A DNA stretch of 12,521 nucleotides. Origin: CAZTZL01 sp964617625 (GTDB lineage: Bacteria; Zhuqueibacterota; QNDG01; DSAB01). Location: assembly GCA_964617625.1 (NCBI GenBank), contig CAZTZL010000085.1:1-12521 (forward strand), read 5' to 3'. The notes beneath the pieces were generated by a model, which had not been told where the DNA came from, searched no databases, and saw nothing but the letters and a program-made list of their open reading frames with translations. This document shows, piece by piece, positions 1 through 7,291 of the stretch. Position 1 is the first letter of the stretch, and each line of letters begins with the position of its first letter. Both the position numbers and the translations under genes were made by a program.

Positions 1-42
1 TGTATAAAAAGATTAAATTGAACCATTATATCAATATGAACA

Positions 43-77
43 ACTAAAGACTAAGAACTAACAACTAATTACTATTT
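43..77. repeat. Heptanucleotide tandem repeat (ACTAANN x5)
   Basis: Five consecutive 7-base units begin at 43, 50, 57, 64 and 71: ACTAAAG, ACTAAGA, ACTAACA, ACTAATT and ACTATTT. The first four share ACTAA; the last has ACTAT. The array lies a few bases past the 3' end of tRNA-Arg. The units show period seven with a constant core and variable last bases. Short heptad repeats of this kind occur in spacers of several bacterial groups. No function can be assigned from the sequence, and no coding role is evident. Confidence 0.6.
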
Positions 78-81
78 TCCG

Positions 82-155
82 TACGCCCGGAGGGACTTGA
101 ACCCCCAACCCTCTGATCCGAAGTCAGATGCTCTATCCAATTGAGCTACGGGCGC
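82..155 (-). tRNA. tRNA-Arg (anticodon UCG)
   Basis: On the minus strand a 74-nt cloverleaf begins GCGCCCGTAGCTC. The 7-bp acceptor stem has a terminal G-U pair. The anticodon stem TCTGA/TCAGA closes the loop CTTCGGA, giving anticodon UCG for CGA (and, with modification, other CGN) arginine codons. The T arm GGGGG-TTCAAGT-CCCTC is regular with one G-U. The discriminator is A. The next bases are CGG, so CCA is not encoded and must be added after transcription. It follows tRNA-Gln by 5 bases and is probably cotranscribed with it. Confidence 0.95.
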
Positions 156-160
156 GATAC

Positions 161-234
161 TGGCTGGGGAGCAGGGATTTGAACCCCAATCCTACGGTCC
201 AGAGCCGCATGTCCTACCATTGGACGACTCCCCA
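161..234 (-). tRNA. tRNA-Gln (anticodon CUG)
   Basis: The minus strand begins TGGGGAGTCGTCC, whose U1-A72 first pair is typical of tRNA-Gln. The anticodon loop CTCTGGA gives CUG, reading CAG. The anticodon stem TGCGG/CCGTA has one G-U pair, and the T stem has two wobble pairs. Unlike the other three tRNAs here, the 3' end encodes CCA (plus-strand TGG at 161-163) after discriminator G. It is the first gene of a Gln-Arg tRNA pair behind a candidate promoter at 254-282. Confidence 0.95.
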
Positions 235-253
235 AAGACTTCAACGAATGTTG

Positions 254-282
254 AATTTATAAATAATACCCAAAAAAGTCAA
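254..282 (-). promoter_or_regulatory. Candidate promoter for tRNA-Gln/tRNA-Arg
   Basis: On the minus strand a near-consensus -35 TTGACT lies at 282-277. It is followed by an AT-rich stretch offering TAAATT at a 17-bp spacing (259-254) or TATAAA at a 15-bp spacing (261-256). Transcription would start about 10-15 bases before tRNA-Gln. A small inverted repeat (TTCAAC/GTTGAA, 240-255) overlaps the -10 to start region. The call rests on box similarity and position just upstream of a stable RNA gene. Confidence 0.5.
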
Positions 283-313
283 ATCATTTTTAAAATAATC
301 AAAAGAACAGTTC

Positions 314-348
314 AAAAAAATCCCTCCCCTGAAATTGAGGAGGGATTT
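314..348 (-). terminator. Rho-independent terminator of nifJ
   Basis: A perfect 10-bp stem joins AAATCCCTCC (318-327) and GGAGGGATTT (339-348) across an 11-base loop. On the minus strand the stem runs straight into seven or more T residues (plus-strand A run at 314-320). It lies 25 bases after the nifJ stop codon, so it should end that transcript and insulate the tRNA pair downstream. Confidence 0.85.
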
Positions 349-372
349 TATCAAAATATTGTCAATGGGCAA

Positions 373-3300
373 CTATTCTGTCATCCGCTTGTACATTTCA
401 TACCGTCTGCGTACGACCTCTGCAAAATCAGTCCAATACCCTTCTACTTTGTCCGGAAAAGTTTGTTTTAGCGAAGTATATCGCTTCTCCCCTTCGAGGA
501 ACTCGTTCAACGGCATGGAGGGCTCTTTGGAATCGAGAATGAACGGATTTTTACCCTCTTTCTTCAGCAGAGGATTGTACCGGTAGAGCATCCAGTAACC
601 GGATGCCACAGCCCGTTTCTCTTCTTCCTGAGCTCTCGACATATCGATCCCGTGGTTGATGCAGGGCGCATAGGCGATAATGATCGATGGACCCTCGTAC
701 GCCTCCGCTTCAAGCATAGCCTTGAGAAGCTGCATCTTGCTTGCTCCCATGGCCACAGAAGCCACGTAAACATACCCGTAACTCATCATCATCAATCCGA
801 GATCCTTTTTGATCGTCTTTTTCCCGGCTTCAGCGAATTTGGCCACGGATCCCAGAGGTGTGGCTTTGGATGCCTGACCGCCAGTGTTGGAATAGACCTC
901 GGTGTCCAGAACCAGCACATTGAGATTTTTCCCCATGGCCATCACATGATCCAGTCCGCCGTATCCGATATCGTAAGCCCAGCCGTCACCCCCAAACGCC
1001 CATACGCTCTTATCCACAAAGTAACTTTCCAGCTCTTTGATCCTGGCCAGTACTTTCTTCTGATCGGGACTGGATTTCTTTAGAAGATCCAGAAGCATTT
1101 CCTTGATTTTCAGGGCATTGGATTTGGCTTCTTCATCCGTATTTTTCCACAATTCTTTGGCTTTGAGCAGCGCGTCCTTGAATCCGCCGTTGACCCCTAG
1201 TTCAAGGGCCTTGTCGATGTTGTAAATCAACTGTTTACGGTTGGCATCCACGGCGAGGCGCATACCGAATCCGTATTCAGCGTTGTCCTCGAACAGGGAA
1301 TTGGCCCAGGCGGGTCCGTGACCATCTTTATTGAAAGTATACGGAACCGTGGGAAATGTTCCGCCCCAGATGGAAGAACAGCCTGTGGCATTGGCAATTA
1401 TCATCCGGTCGCCGAAAAGTTGGGTGGTCAATTTAACATAAGGCGTTTCACCGCAGCCCGCGCAGGCGCCGGAAAACTCCATGAGCGGCTGCTTGAACTG
1501 ACTCCCTTTGACCGTCGAAACCTTGACAGACGTACTCAAAACATCTTCCGGCAATGAGAGAAAAAACCGCACATTGTCATTCTCACCAGCCGTCCTTTCT
1601 TCTTCAATCGGTTTCATCACCAGCGCTTCTTTGGGACACTCATTCACGCAGGCCTTGCAGCTGACGCAGTCTTCGATAAACACCTGAACTTTGTAATCGT
1701 ATTGTTCCCCGTCTTTCCCGACAGCCTTGATTGCCTTGAATGTTTCCGGAGCATTCTTTAGTGCGTTCCGATCAATAAGCTTGGTTCTAATGACGGCATG
1801 CGGACAAACAAAAGAACATTGATTGCACTGGATGCAGTTGTCTGAAATCCAGTGTGGTACTTCAGGCGCCACACCCCGTTTTTCCAGGCTTGCGGTGCCC
1901 GAAGGAACAAATCCGTCAAGCGGCATTTGAGAAACCGGAATGGTATCTCCTTTTTCCCGCATGGTTACTTCGATCACGTTTTTCGTGAATGCATCGGAGT
2001 CATCCGGGACCAGTTTCTTAATTTCAAGATGTTTTTCAGGAACCTGCGAAGGAACCTTCACCTGTATAAGTGCTTTGGCAGTCTGATCCACCGCTTCCCA
2101 GTTCATCTTGACAATTTCATCACCCTTTTTCTCATATGATTTCTTGATTGAGTTTTTGATCATTTTGATTGCTGTTTCACGTTCAAGAACTTTGGAAATG
2201 ATAAAAAACGCGGCCTGCATGACCGTATTGATCCGCAGTCCCAGCCCCACGCTTTCGGCAATTTTTAAGGCATCTATATTATAAAACTGAATTTTCTTAT
2301 CGATGATCGTCCGCTGCATATCTTCGGTGAGATGCTCGAAAACTTCATCTTTGGAATAGTTGGAATTGAGAAGAAAAACACCCCCCTCTTTGATGCCTTC
2401 AAGCACATCGTAACGTCCGATAAAGGCCGGGTTGTGGCAGGCGATAAAATCGATATCGTCCACAACGAGATAGGCGGATTGAATCGGAGACTTGCCGAAC
2501 CGCAGATGGCTGCGCGTGATTCCACCGGATTTTTTGGAATCGTACTGAAAATATCCCTGCGCGTACATGTCGGTATTATCGCCGATAATCTTGATCGAGT
2601 TTTTATTCGCACCGACGGTTCCGTCCGATCCCAGACCCCAGAATTTGCAGGAAATGGTCCCTTCGGGAACCGTATTGACTTTTTCCTTGACTTCCAGGGA
2701 GGTGTGCGTGACATCATCGTTGATCCCTACAGTAAAACCGTGCGTGCAGGCACCGTCCAGATGGCCGTACACTGCCTTGACCATCGAAGGCGTAAACTCT
2801 TTGGACGAAAGGCCATAACGTCCGCCAACAATTGTAATGCTCTTTCCTTTTAAAGAAGCCACCACATCGAGATAAAGCGGTTCGCCGATCGATCCGGGCT
2901 CTTTGGTTCGGTCCAGAACAGCAATCTTTTTCACGGATTCCGGAAGGGCTTTTATAAAATGTTCCGTCGAAAATGGCCGGTACAAACGCACTTTGATCAG
3001 CCCCACCTTTTCACCCTGCTTGTTAAGAGTTTGAATTGTCTCATCGACCGTATCGGCGCCGCTGCCCATAATCACGATGATTCTCTCGGCATCGGGTGCG
3101 CCGAAATAATCGAAAAGATGGTACTGCCGTCCGATCTGGCCGGCCACCTGATCCATGTATTCCTGAACAATCGCAGGAACCGCCTGATAGTATTTGTTGA
3201 CGGTTTCGCGTCCCTGAAAATAAACATCCGGATTCTGCTGCCCCACTTTCACAAGCGGTTTTTCCGGATTGAGAGCGCGGCTCCGGAAATCTTCCACATA

Positions 3301-3897
3301 TTTCATATCGATCAGGCCGGCAAGTGTCTCATAATCAATCATCTCGACTTTTTGGATTTCACTCGAACTTCTGAATCCGTCAAAAAAATTCAGAAATGGC
3401 ACTTTGGATTTCAGCGTGCTGAGATGCGAGACAATCGCCAGGTCCATGATTTCCTGAACCGAACTGGCTGCCAGCAATGCAAATCCCGTATTCCGGGCCG
3501 ACATCACATCCGAATGATCGCCGAAAATGGAAAGCGACTGACAGGCAAGCGATCTGGCTGAAACATGAAAAACCGTCGGGAGCATTTCACCAGCAATCTT
3601 ATGCATGTTGGGAAGCATCAGCATCAGTCCCTGCGAGGCTGTAAATGTTGTGGTCAAAGCGCCTGCGGAGAGCGATCCGTGCACAGCACCCGAAGCGCCT
3701 CCTTCGGACTGCATCTCGATCACATCCACAGTTTGCCCGAAAATATTTTTCCGGTTATTGGCAGCCCAGGCATCCGCCAGTTCTCCCATCGAAGACGAAG
3801 GGGTAATCGGATAAATGGCTGCCACATCGCTGAATGCGTAAGCCACATGGGTCGCCGCCGTATTTCCGTCTATCGTTTGTTTTTTAAACTTTTTCAT
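373..3897 (-). CDS. nifJ: Pyruvate:ferredoxin (flavodoxin) oxidoreductase
   Basis: This single-chain homodimeric-type PFOR (1174 aa) catalyses pyruvate + CoA to acetyl-CoA + CO2, passing electrons to ferredoxin or flavodoxin in the cytoplasm. The N-terminal pyrimidine-binding domain has YPITPSS at 29-35. A ferredoxin-like domain holds two CxxCxxCxxxCP motifs (C688/691/694/698 and C744/747/750/754). The C-terminal thiamine diphosphate domain has GDGWAYDIGYGG from 970 and NTGGQASKATP at 1004-1014. The cysteines of the third, proximal cluster are also present (C812, C815, C840, C1079). All cofactor ligands expected of the family are visible and the length is normal; the chain ends without the extra C-terminal domain of the Desulfovibrio africanus enzyme. 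An AAGGAAGAG ribosome binding site precedes the ATG. It forms a single-gene unit with its own terminator; no clear promoter could be singled out upstream. Confidence 0.97.
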   Translation of the reverse strand: MKKFKKQTIDGNTAATHVAYAFSDVAAIYPITPSSSMGELADAWAANNRKNIFGQTVDVIEMQSEGGASGAVHGSLSAGALTTTFTASQGLMLMLPNMHKIAGEMLPTVFHVSARSLACQSLSIFGDHSDVMSARNTGFALLAASSVQEIMDLAIVSHLSTLKSKVPFLNFFDGFRSSSEIQKVEMIDYETLAGLIDMKYVEDFRSRALNPEKPLVKVGQQNPDVYFQGRETVNKYYQAVPAIVQEYMDQVAGQIGRQYHLFDYFGAPDAERIIVIMGSGADTVDETIQTLNKQGEKVGLIKVRLYRPFSTEHFIKALPESVKKIAVLDRTKEPGSIGEPLYLDVVASLKGKSITIVGGRYGLSSKEFTPSMVKAVYGHLDGACTHGFTVGINDDVTHTSLEVKEKVNTVPEGTISCKFWGLGSDGTVGANKNSIKIIGDNTDMYAQGYFQYDSKKSGGITRSHLRFGKSPIQSAYLVVDDIDFIACHNPAFIGRYDVLEGIKEGGVFLLNSNYSKDEVFEHLTEDMQRTIIDKKIQFYNIDALKIAESVGLGLRINTVMQAAFFIISKVLERETAIKMIKNSIKKSYEKKGDEIVKMNWEAVDQTAKALIQVKVPSQVPEKHLEIKKLVPDDSDAFTKNVIEVTMREKGDTIPVSQMPLDGFVPSGTASLEKRGVAPEVPHWISDNCIQCNQCSFVCPHAVIRTKLIDRNALKNAPETFKAIKAVGKDGEQYDYKVQVFIEDCVSCKACVNECPKEALVMKPIEEERTAGENDNVRFFLSLPEDVLSTSVKVSTVKGSQFKQPLMEFSGACAGCGETPYVKLTTQLFGDRMIIANATGCSSIWGGTFPTVPYTFNKDGHGPAWANSLFEDNAEYGFGMRLAVDANRKQLIYNIDKALELGVNGGFKDALLKAKELWKNTDEEAKSNALKIKEMLLDLLKKSSPDQKKVLARIKELESYFVDKSVWAFGGDGWAYDIGYGGLDHVMAMGKNLNVLVLDTEVYSNTGGQASKATPLGSVAKFAEAGKKTIKKDLGLMMMSYGYVYVASVAMGASKMQLLKAMLEAEAYEGPSIIIAYAPCINHGIDMSRAQEEEKRAVASGYWMLYRYNPLLKKEGKNPFILDSKEPSMPLNEFLEGEKRYTSLKQTFPDKVEGYWTDFAEVVRRRYEMYKRMTE

Positions 3898-4040
3898 GAT
3901 GACTCTTCCTTAATTTATGATTAAAAAAATTGACCAAGCAAGTCTATTAAGTTAATATTTGCAACCGTTAAAATCAATATTTTTCGGAAAAAAATAGAAC
4001 GCATTTGACCATTCCCGCAATTTAGAGGAGATCAAGATTG

Positions 4041-4160
4041 TTGAGGGTGGGTGAGACACCCCTCTACCTCGACCTATAAAAATAGTCGAGGTTCTCCCCT
4101 GTCAGGGGAGAAGAAAAAATGTCCTCCCTTGAGAGAGGATTTAGGTGGGTGTTAATCCAA
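4041..4160. repeat. Cluster of hairpin/palindromic repeats
   Basis: Three stem-loops lie close together. ACCTCGAC (4066-4073) pairs with GTCGAGGT (4085-4092). TTCTCCCCT (4092-4100) pairs with AGGGGAGAA (4104-4112), leaving a 3-base loop. TCCTC (4122-4126) pairs with GAGGA (4135-4139). The cluster is bracketed by two direct copies of GGTGGGTG (4047-4054 and 4144-4151). It is more GC-rich than its surroundings and has no coding potential. The layout suggests a dispersed, non-coding interspersed repeat or a decayed miniature element. Whether it recurs elsewhere in the genome cannot be seen from this window. Confidence 0.5.
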
Positions 4161-4211
4161 CCACAATAGAATTTATACCTATCAATGAGCATTCACATCT
4201 AAAATGTTCAT

Positions 4212-4236
4212 AAAAAAGCCCGCTGATGCGGGCTTT
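4212..4236 (-). terminator. Rho-independent terminator of the xyl operon
   Basis: A perfect 9-bp stem AAAGCCCGC (4215-4223)/GCGGGCTTT (4228-4236) with a 4-base loop is followed on the minus strand by six T residues. It lies 26 bases after the xylB stop codon and is the first strong terminator after the operon promoter near 10300, so it marks the end of the four-gene unit. Confidence 0.88.
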
Positions 4237-4262
4237 CATACAGAAATGATGCAAATTATCAA

Positions 4263-5822
4263 TTACACAAGCTGCATACGCAGTGCAAACGGATCTTCTC
4301 CGCTCTTGCCGCGTACTCTCGCGCTCAGCGCTGAAAAATATTTCTTCTGCTTCTGATAGACAGCGACATTTTGAGGAATCGGTTTCCTTCTTCGGGTTTC
4401 ATCGAGAACCACAAAGGGAGAAACCACATCCTTCAACGTAATATTCTGGCCGTTTTCCTTGAGCCACACCCAGGCTGCATGCAGAGCGGCTCCCAGCGCA
4501 GCGCCCTCTCCTTCCACAGGAACCGTTTCCGCCTCAAAAATATCGGCTATGGTCTGGCCCCAGGCATCGGATTTAGAAATCCCGCCGGTCAACCGTATTT
4601 CTCTGGGTTTGATCGGCATGCGTTTGAAGCCGTCAAAAAGATTCAGAATGTGGCCTTCAAGTACAGCCCGGCAGAGGATCTCTTTCGTAAAATCTCCAAG
4701 ACCGAATCCAAAATAGACTGCTGCGGCCTGAGGCACATCCGGCGTCCTTTCACCCATGTACCAGGGAATCAGAAGGCGTCCTTCATTGCCTGCTTTTGTT
4801 TCATTAACGAATTTTTCAAAATCCTCAAAAGATAGACCATGCAGTTTGAAAAGTTCATCTTGACCGTTGGCAAGATTGGATACACAGAGCAGAGGCAGAT
4901 AATGTCCCGTACTGTCGCAGAAAGCAGCGATCTCACCGGTCGGATCCACATAAGGTGTTTCCATATAGCTGTAGGCCGTACCGCTGGTGCCGAGACTGAT
5001 CGTCACGATGCCCGGTTCCACATTTCCTGTACCCACAGCGCCATACATATTGTCTCCGGTCCCGGCGTCGATTTTGCAGTCAGGAGAAAATCCAAACGTT
5101 TGGGCTAATTCCTGAGAAATCGTACCGATGCTTTCATCAGACGGTTTCAATTCGGGAATCTTTTCCTTCAAATCCGGAGCGATGACCGCCATCACCTTTT
5201 CGGACCACTTTCCGGTTTTCGGATTCCACAAAGCCATGCCCGACGTATCTCCGGGTTCCATCACACGGACACCGCCGGTCAGATAAAAATTAATGTAATT
5301 GTGGACGAGAAAAAGTGTGGTGGTCTTGGCATAATTGTCTGGTTCATGGCGCACCATGTGAAAAATTTTGGCTGCCGTATATCCGGTTCGCTGACTGTTT
5401 CCCACTTCTGCCACCATGGCATCGAGACCGCCGACTTTTTCTGTTAGAATATCGCACTCTTCAAGTGTCGAAAAGTCGTTCCACAATTTGCTCACTGGAC
5501 GGGTAAGATTTCCTTCTGCATCGATGGAAACCAGCCCGTGCTGCTGACCGGAAACGGAGATACAGCGGATTTGATCCATCGCAATTCCGGCTTTTTTGGC
5601 TTTTTCGAACACACCATTTACCGCTTCGATCCACATATTGGGATCGGATTCTGAAACTCCCTCGGGCTGATTCCGGTTTACACCGTGCTTTGTGCCGTAC
5701 TTGGGAAGATCTTTATCATAATTGATCGCACACACAAAAGCTACTTTTTCGGATTTCAGATCGACAATCACTAATTTACAGCTCTGGGTGGAAACATCCA
5801 GCCCAGCATAAAGTCCTTCCAT
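4263..5822 (-). CDS. xylB: Xylulokinase (FGGY family)
   Basis: It phosphorylates D-xylulose with ATP to D-xylulose 5-phosphate, the entry to the pentose phosphate pathway. The 519-aa protein has the two-domain FGGY kinase fold: an N-terminal phosphate-binding GLDVSTQS (7-14), SGQQHG (91-96) and LWND (113-116) as in XylB proteins, GTGDN at 254-258 with D257 as probable catalytic base, GTSGT at 278-282, and the C-terminal nucleotide-binding LTGGISKS (411-418). It is about 35 aa longer than the E. coli enzyme; the tail after about residue 480 is basic and ends without a recognisable motif. A GAGAGG ribosome binding site lies close to the ATG. It is the last gene of the operon, 99 bp after xylA, and that gap contains a strong hairpin. 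Another FGGY substrate is possible in isolation, but the adjacent xylA makes xylulose by far the best fit. Confidence 0.95.
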   Translation of the reverse strand: MEGLYAGLDVSTQSCKLVIVDLKSEKVAFVCAINYDKDLPKYGTKHGVNRNQPEGVSESDPNMWIEAVNGVFEKAKKAGIAMDQIRCISVSGQQHGLVSIDAEGNLTRPVSKLWNDFSTLEECDILTEKVGGLDAMVAEVGNSQRTGYTAAKIFHMVRHEPDNYAKTTTLFLVHNYINFYLTGGVRVMEPGDTSGMALWNPKTGKWSEKVMAVIAPDLKEKIPELKPSDESIGTISQELAQTFGFSPDCKIDAGTGDNMYGAVGTGNVEPGIVTISLGTSGTAYSYMETPYVDPTGEIAAFCDSTGHYLPLLCVSNLANGQDELFKLHGLSFEDFEKFVNETKAGNEGRLLIPWYMGERTPDVPQAAAVYFGFGLGDFTKEILCRAVLEGHILNLFDGFKRMPIKPREIRLTGGISKSDAWGQTIADIFEAETVPVEGEGAALGAALHAAWVWLKENGQNITLKDVVSPFVVLDETRRRKPIPQNVAVYQKQKKYFSALSARVRGKSGEDPFALRMQLV

Positions 5823-5860
5823 TTCAAACCTCTCTTATTTCTAAAATATCTATAAGATAT

Positions 5861-5904
5861 AAAAGCATGAAGAAAATCAATTGAGACGACCTCTTCATGC
5901 TTTT
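5861..5904 (-). promoter_or_regulatory. Intercistronic hairpin between xylA and xylB
   Basis: A perfect 13-bp inverted repeat, AAAAGCATGAAGA (5861-5873) and TCTTCATGCTTTT (5892-5904), encloses an 18-base loop. It lies 17 bases after the xylA stop codon. On the minus strand only four T residues follow before ATATC, so it is weak as a terminator. It may protect the xylA 3' end or let only part of the transcripts continue into xylB. A smaller inverted repeat, ATATC/GATAT, follows at 5846-5860. Confidence 0.6.
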
Positions 5905-5921
5905 ACACCTCGTTATAAAAA

Positions 5922-7253
5922 TTATTTAATATACTGATTCAGAATCGCTTCGTACAGTTCCTGTTTGCCGCTGATCTGTTTGGGCTCGCCCTTTTCAGCT
6001 AACGCTGCCAGTTCTGCCAGACCCAGTTCGCCTTTTTCAAATTTGGCGCCATCACCGGAATCAAAACTGGCATACCGTTCTTTTTTCATTTTCGGGAGTT
6101 CGGACTTATGCAAAACATTGTCGGCAATGACCAATCCTCTTGCCAGGGTATCCATGGACAAAATATGGGCGATAAAAATATCTTCAAGATCTGTCGAACT
6201 GCGCCGGTTCTTGGCATCGAAATTCATCCCGCCTTTGCCCATACCACCGTGCTGAAGCAGAACCATCATTAGTTCGATGGCATCGTACAAATTACGCAGG
6301 AATTCATCGGTATCCCAACCGTTGTAGGGATCGCCCTGATTGATGTCGAGACTGCCGAACACACCGGCATCACAGGCCGTCTGGACTTCGTGGGCGAACG
6401 TATGACCAGCCAGTGTGGCGTGGTTATTTTCGATGTTGATTTTGAAATCTTTCTCCAAACCGTATTTGTTCAGAAAACCAATGACCGTCGCAGAATCAAA
6501 ATCATATTGATGCTTGGTCGGCTCCATTGGTTTCGGTTCGATCAAAAAGTTGCCCTTGAAACCGGCTTTCCGGCCATAATCTCTTGCTTTCTGGAGAAAC
6601 ATACCAAGATGTTCAATTTCCCGTTTCATGTTGGTATTCAACAGTGTAAAATAACCTTCACGGCCTCCCCAAAAAACGTAATTGGTTCCACCCAGTTCGA
6701 TCGTTGCATCGATGGCGCCTTTGACCTGATTAGCAACATGCGGAATAACATAAAAATCGGGATTGGTGGCTGCACCGTTCATATACCGCGGATGGCTGAA
6801 CACATTGGCAGTTCCCCATAATAATTTCACTCCGGATTCTTCCTGTTTCTTTTTTGCCAGAGCAACCAGCTCCTTTAAATTTTTCTGTAATTCAATAACT
6901 GAATCACCTGGAGCCATATCTCGATCATGAAAACAATAAAAAGGGACCCCAAGTTTGCTAATAAATTCAAACGCTGCATCAATTTTGTCTTTTGCAGCCT
7001 GCATGGGATCGGAAGCCGCATCCCACGGAAAATCCACGGTTCCTGGACCGAAAGGATCTGCACCCGTTCCACAAAACGTATGCCAGTAGGCAATGGCAAA
7101 ACGGAAATGATCTTTCATGGGTTTGCCCGCAACCACGCGGTCTTCCTCATAAAATTTGAAAGCCAGAGGATTTTTGGATTCCGGACCTTCAAATGGTATT
7201 TTCCCGATACCTGGGAAAAATTCTTTCTTACCAACTGTGACTTTGATTGACAT
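5922..7253 (-). CDS. xylA: Xylose isomerase
   Basis: It converts D-xylose to D-xylulose in the cytoplasm using two divalent metal ions. At 443 aa it is the size of the longer, class II enzymes such as that of E. coli. The expected active-site residues are all visible: H109 and D112 in CFHDRD, metal ligands E239 (IEPKP), E275 and H278 (NIENNHATL), D303 (LDINQGD), D314 and D316 (GWDTD), and D346 (NFDAK). FWGGREGY at 194-201 is also typical. AAAGGAGAAAG precedes the ATG at good spacing. It is the third gene of the operon, 38 bp after the symporter gene, and is followed by a hairpin before xylB. Nothing suggests damage or recent transfer. Confidence 0.98.
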   Translation of the reverse strand: MSIKVTVGKKEFFPGIGKIPFEGPESKNPLAFKFYEEDRVVAGKPMKDHFRFAIAYWHTFCGTGADPFGPGTVDFPWDAASDPMQAAKDKIDAAFEFISKLGVPFYCFHDRDMAPGDSVIELQKNLKELVALAKKKQEESGVKLLWGTANVFSHPRYMNGAATNPDFYVIPHVANQVKGAIDATIELGGTNYVFWGGREGYFTLLNTNMKREIEHLGMFLQKARDYGRKAGFKGNFLIEPKPMEPTKHQYDFDSATVIGFLNKYGLEKDFKINIENNHATLAGHTFAHEVQTACDAGVFGSLDINQGDPYNGWDTDEFLRNLYDAIELMMVLLQHGGMGKGGMNFDAKNRRSSTDLEDIFIAHILSMDTLARGLVIADNVLHKSELPKMKKERYASFDSGDGAKFEKGELGLAELAALAEKGEPKQISGKQELYEAILNQYIK

Positions 7254-7291
7254 CGAACTTTCTCCTTTTATTTAATTGATGAATAGATTTT

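Larger units (their letters stand above)
3898..4262. other. Spacer between xylB and nifJ
   Basis: This 365-bp stretch contains no convincing gene. From high to low coordinates it holds the xylB terminator (4212-4236), a cluster of hairpin repeats (about 4041-4160), and an AT-rich leader before nifJ (3898-4020). The leader must contain the nifJ promoter. It shows several partial matches on the minus strand, for example TTGATT followed 17 bases later by TAACTT, but none is good enough to call. Confidence 0.6.

Noticed and set aside
43..77. A CRISPR array
   Set aside because: The unit is only 7 bases with no spacers or long repeats, and no cas genes are present.
220..471. Plus-strand 83-codon frame across tRNA-Gln and the nifJ end
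   Set aside because: It runs through a tRNA gene, a promoter, a terminator stem and antisense nifJ sequence, so it is not a gene.
2959..3561. A 200-codon open frame on the plus strand, and several shorter ones, antisense to nifJ
   Set aside because: nifJ has every cofactor motif in its frame; the antisense frames have no recognisable domain or ribosome site and arise from the codon composition of the true gene.
3898..4020. Several partial promoter matches for nifJ
   Set aside because: The region is so AT-rich that many weak -10-like boxes occur; none has both boxes and spacing good enough to stand out.
6390..7250. Plus-strand open frames opposite xylA (143 and 107 codons)
   Set aside because: They lie wholly within xylA, whose catalytic residues are complete, and show no family motifs.
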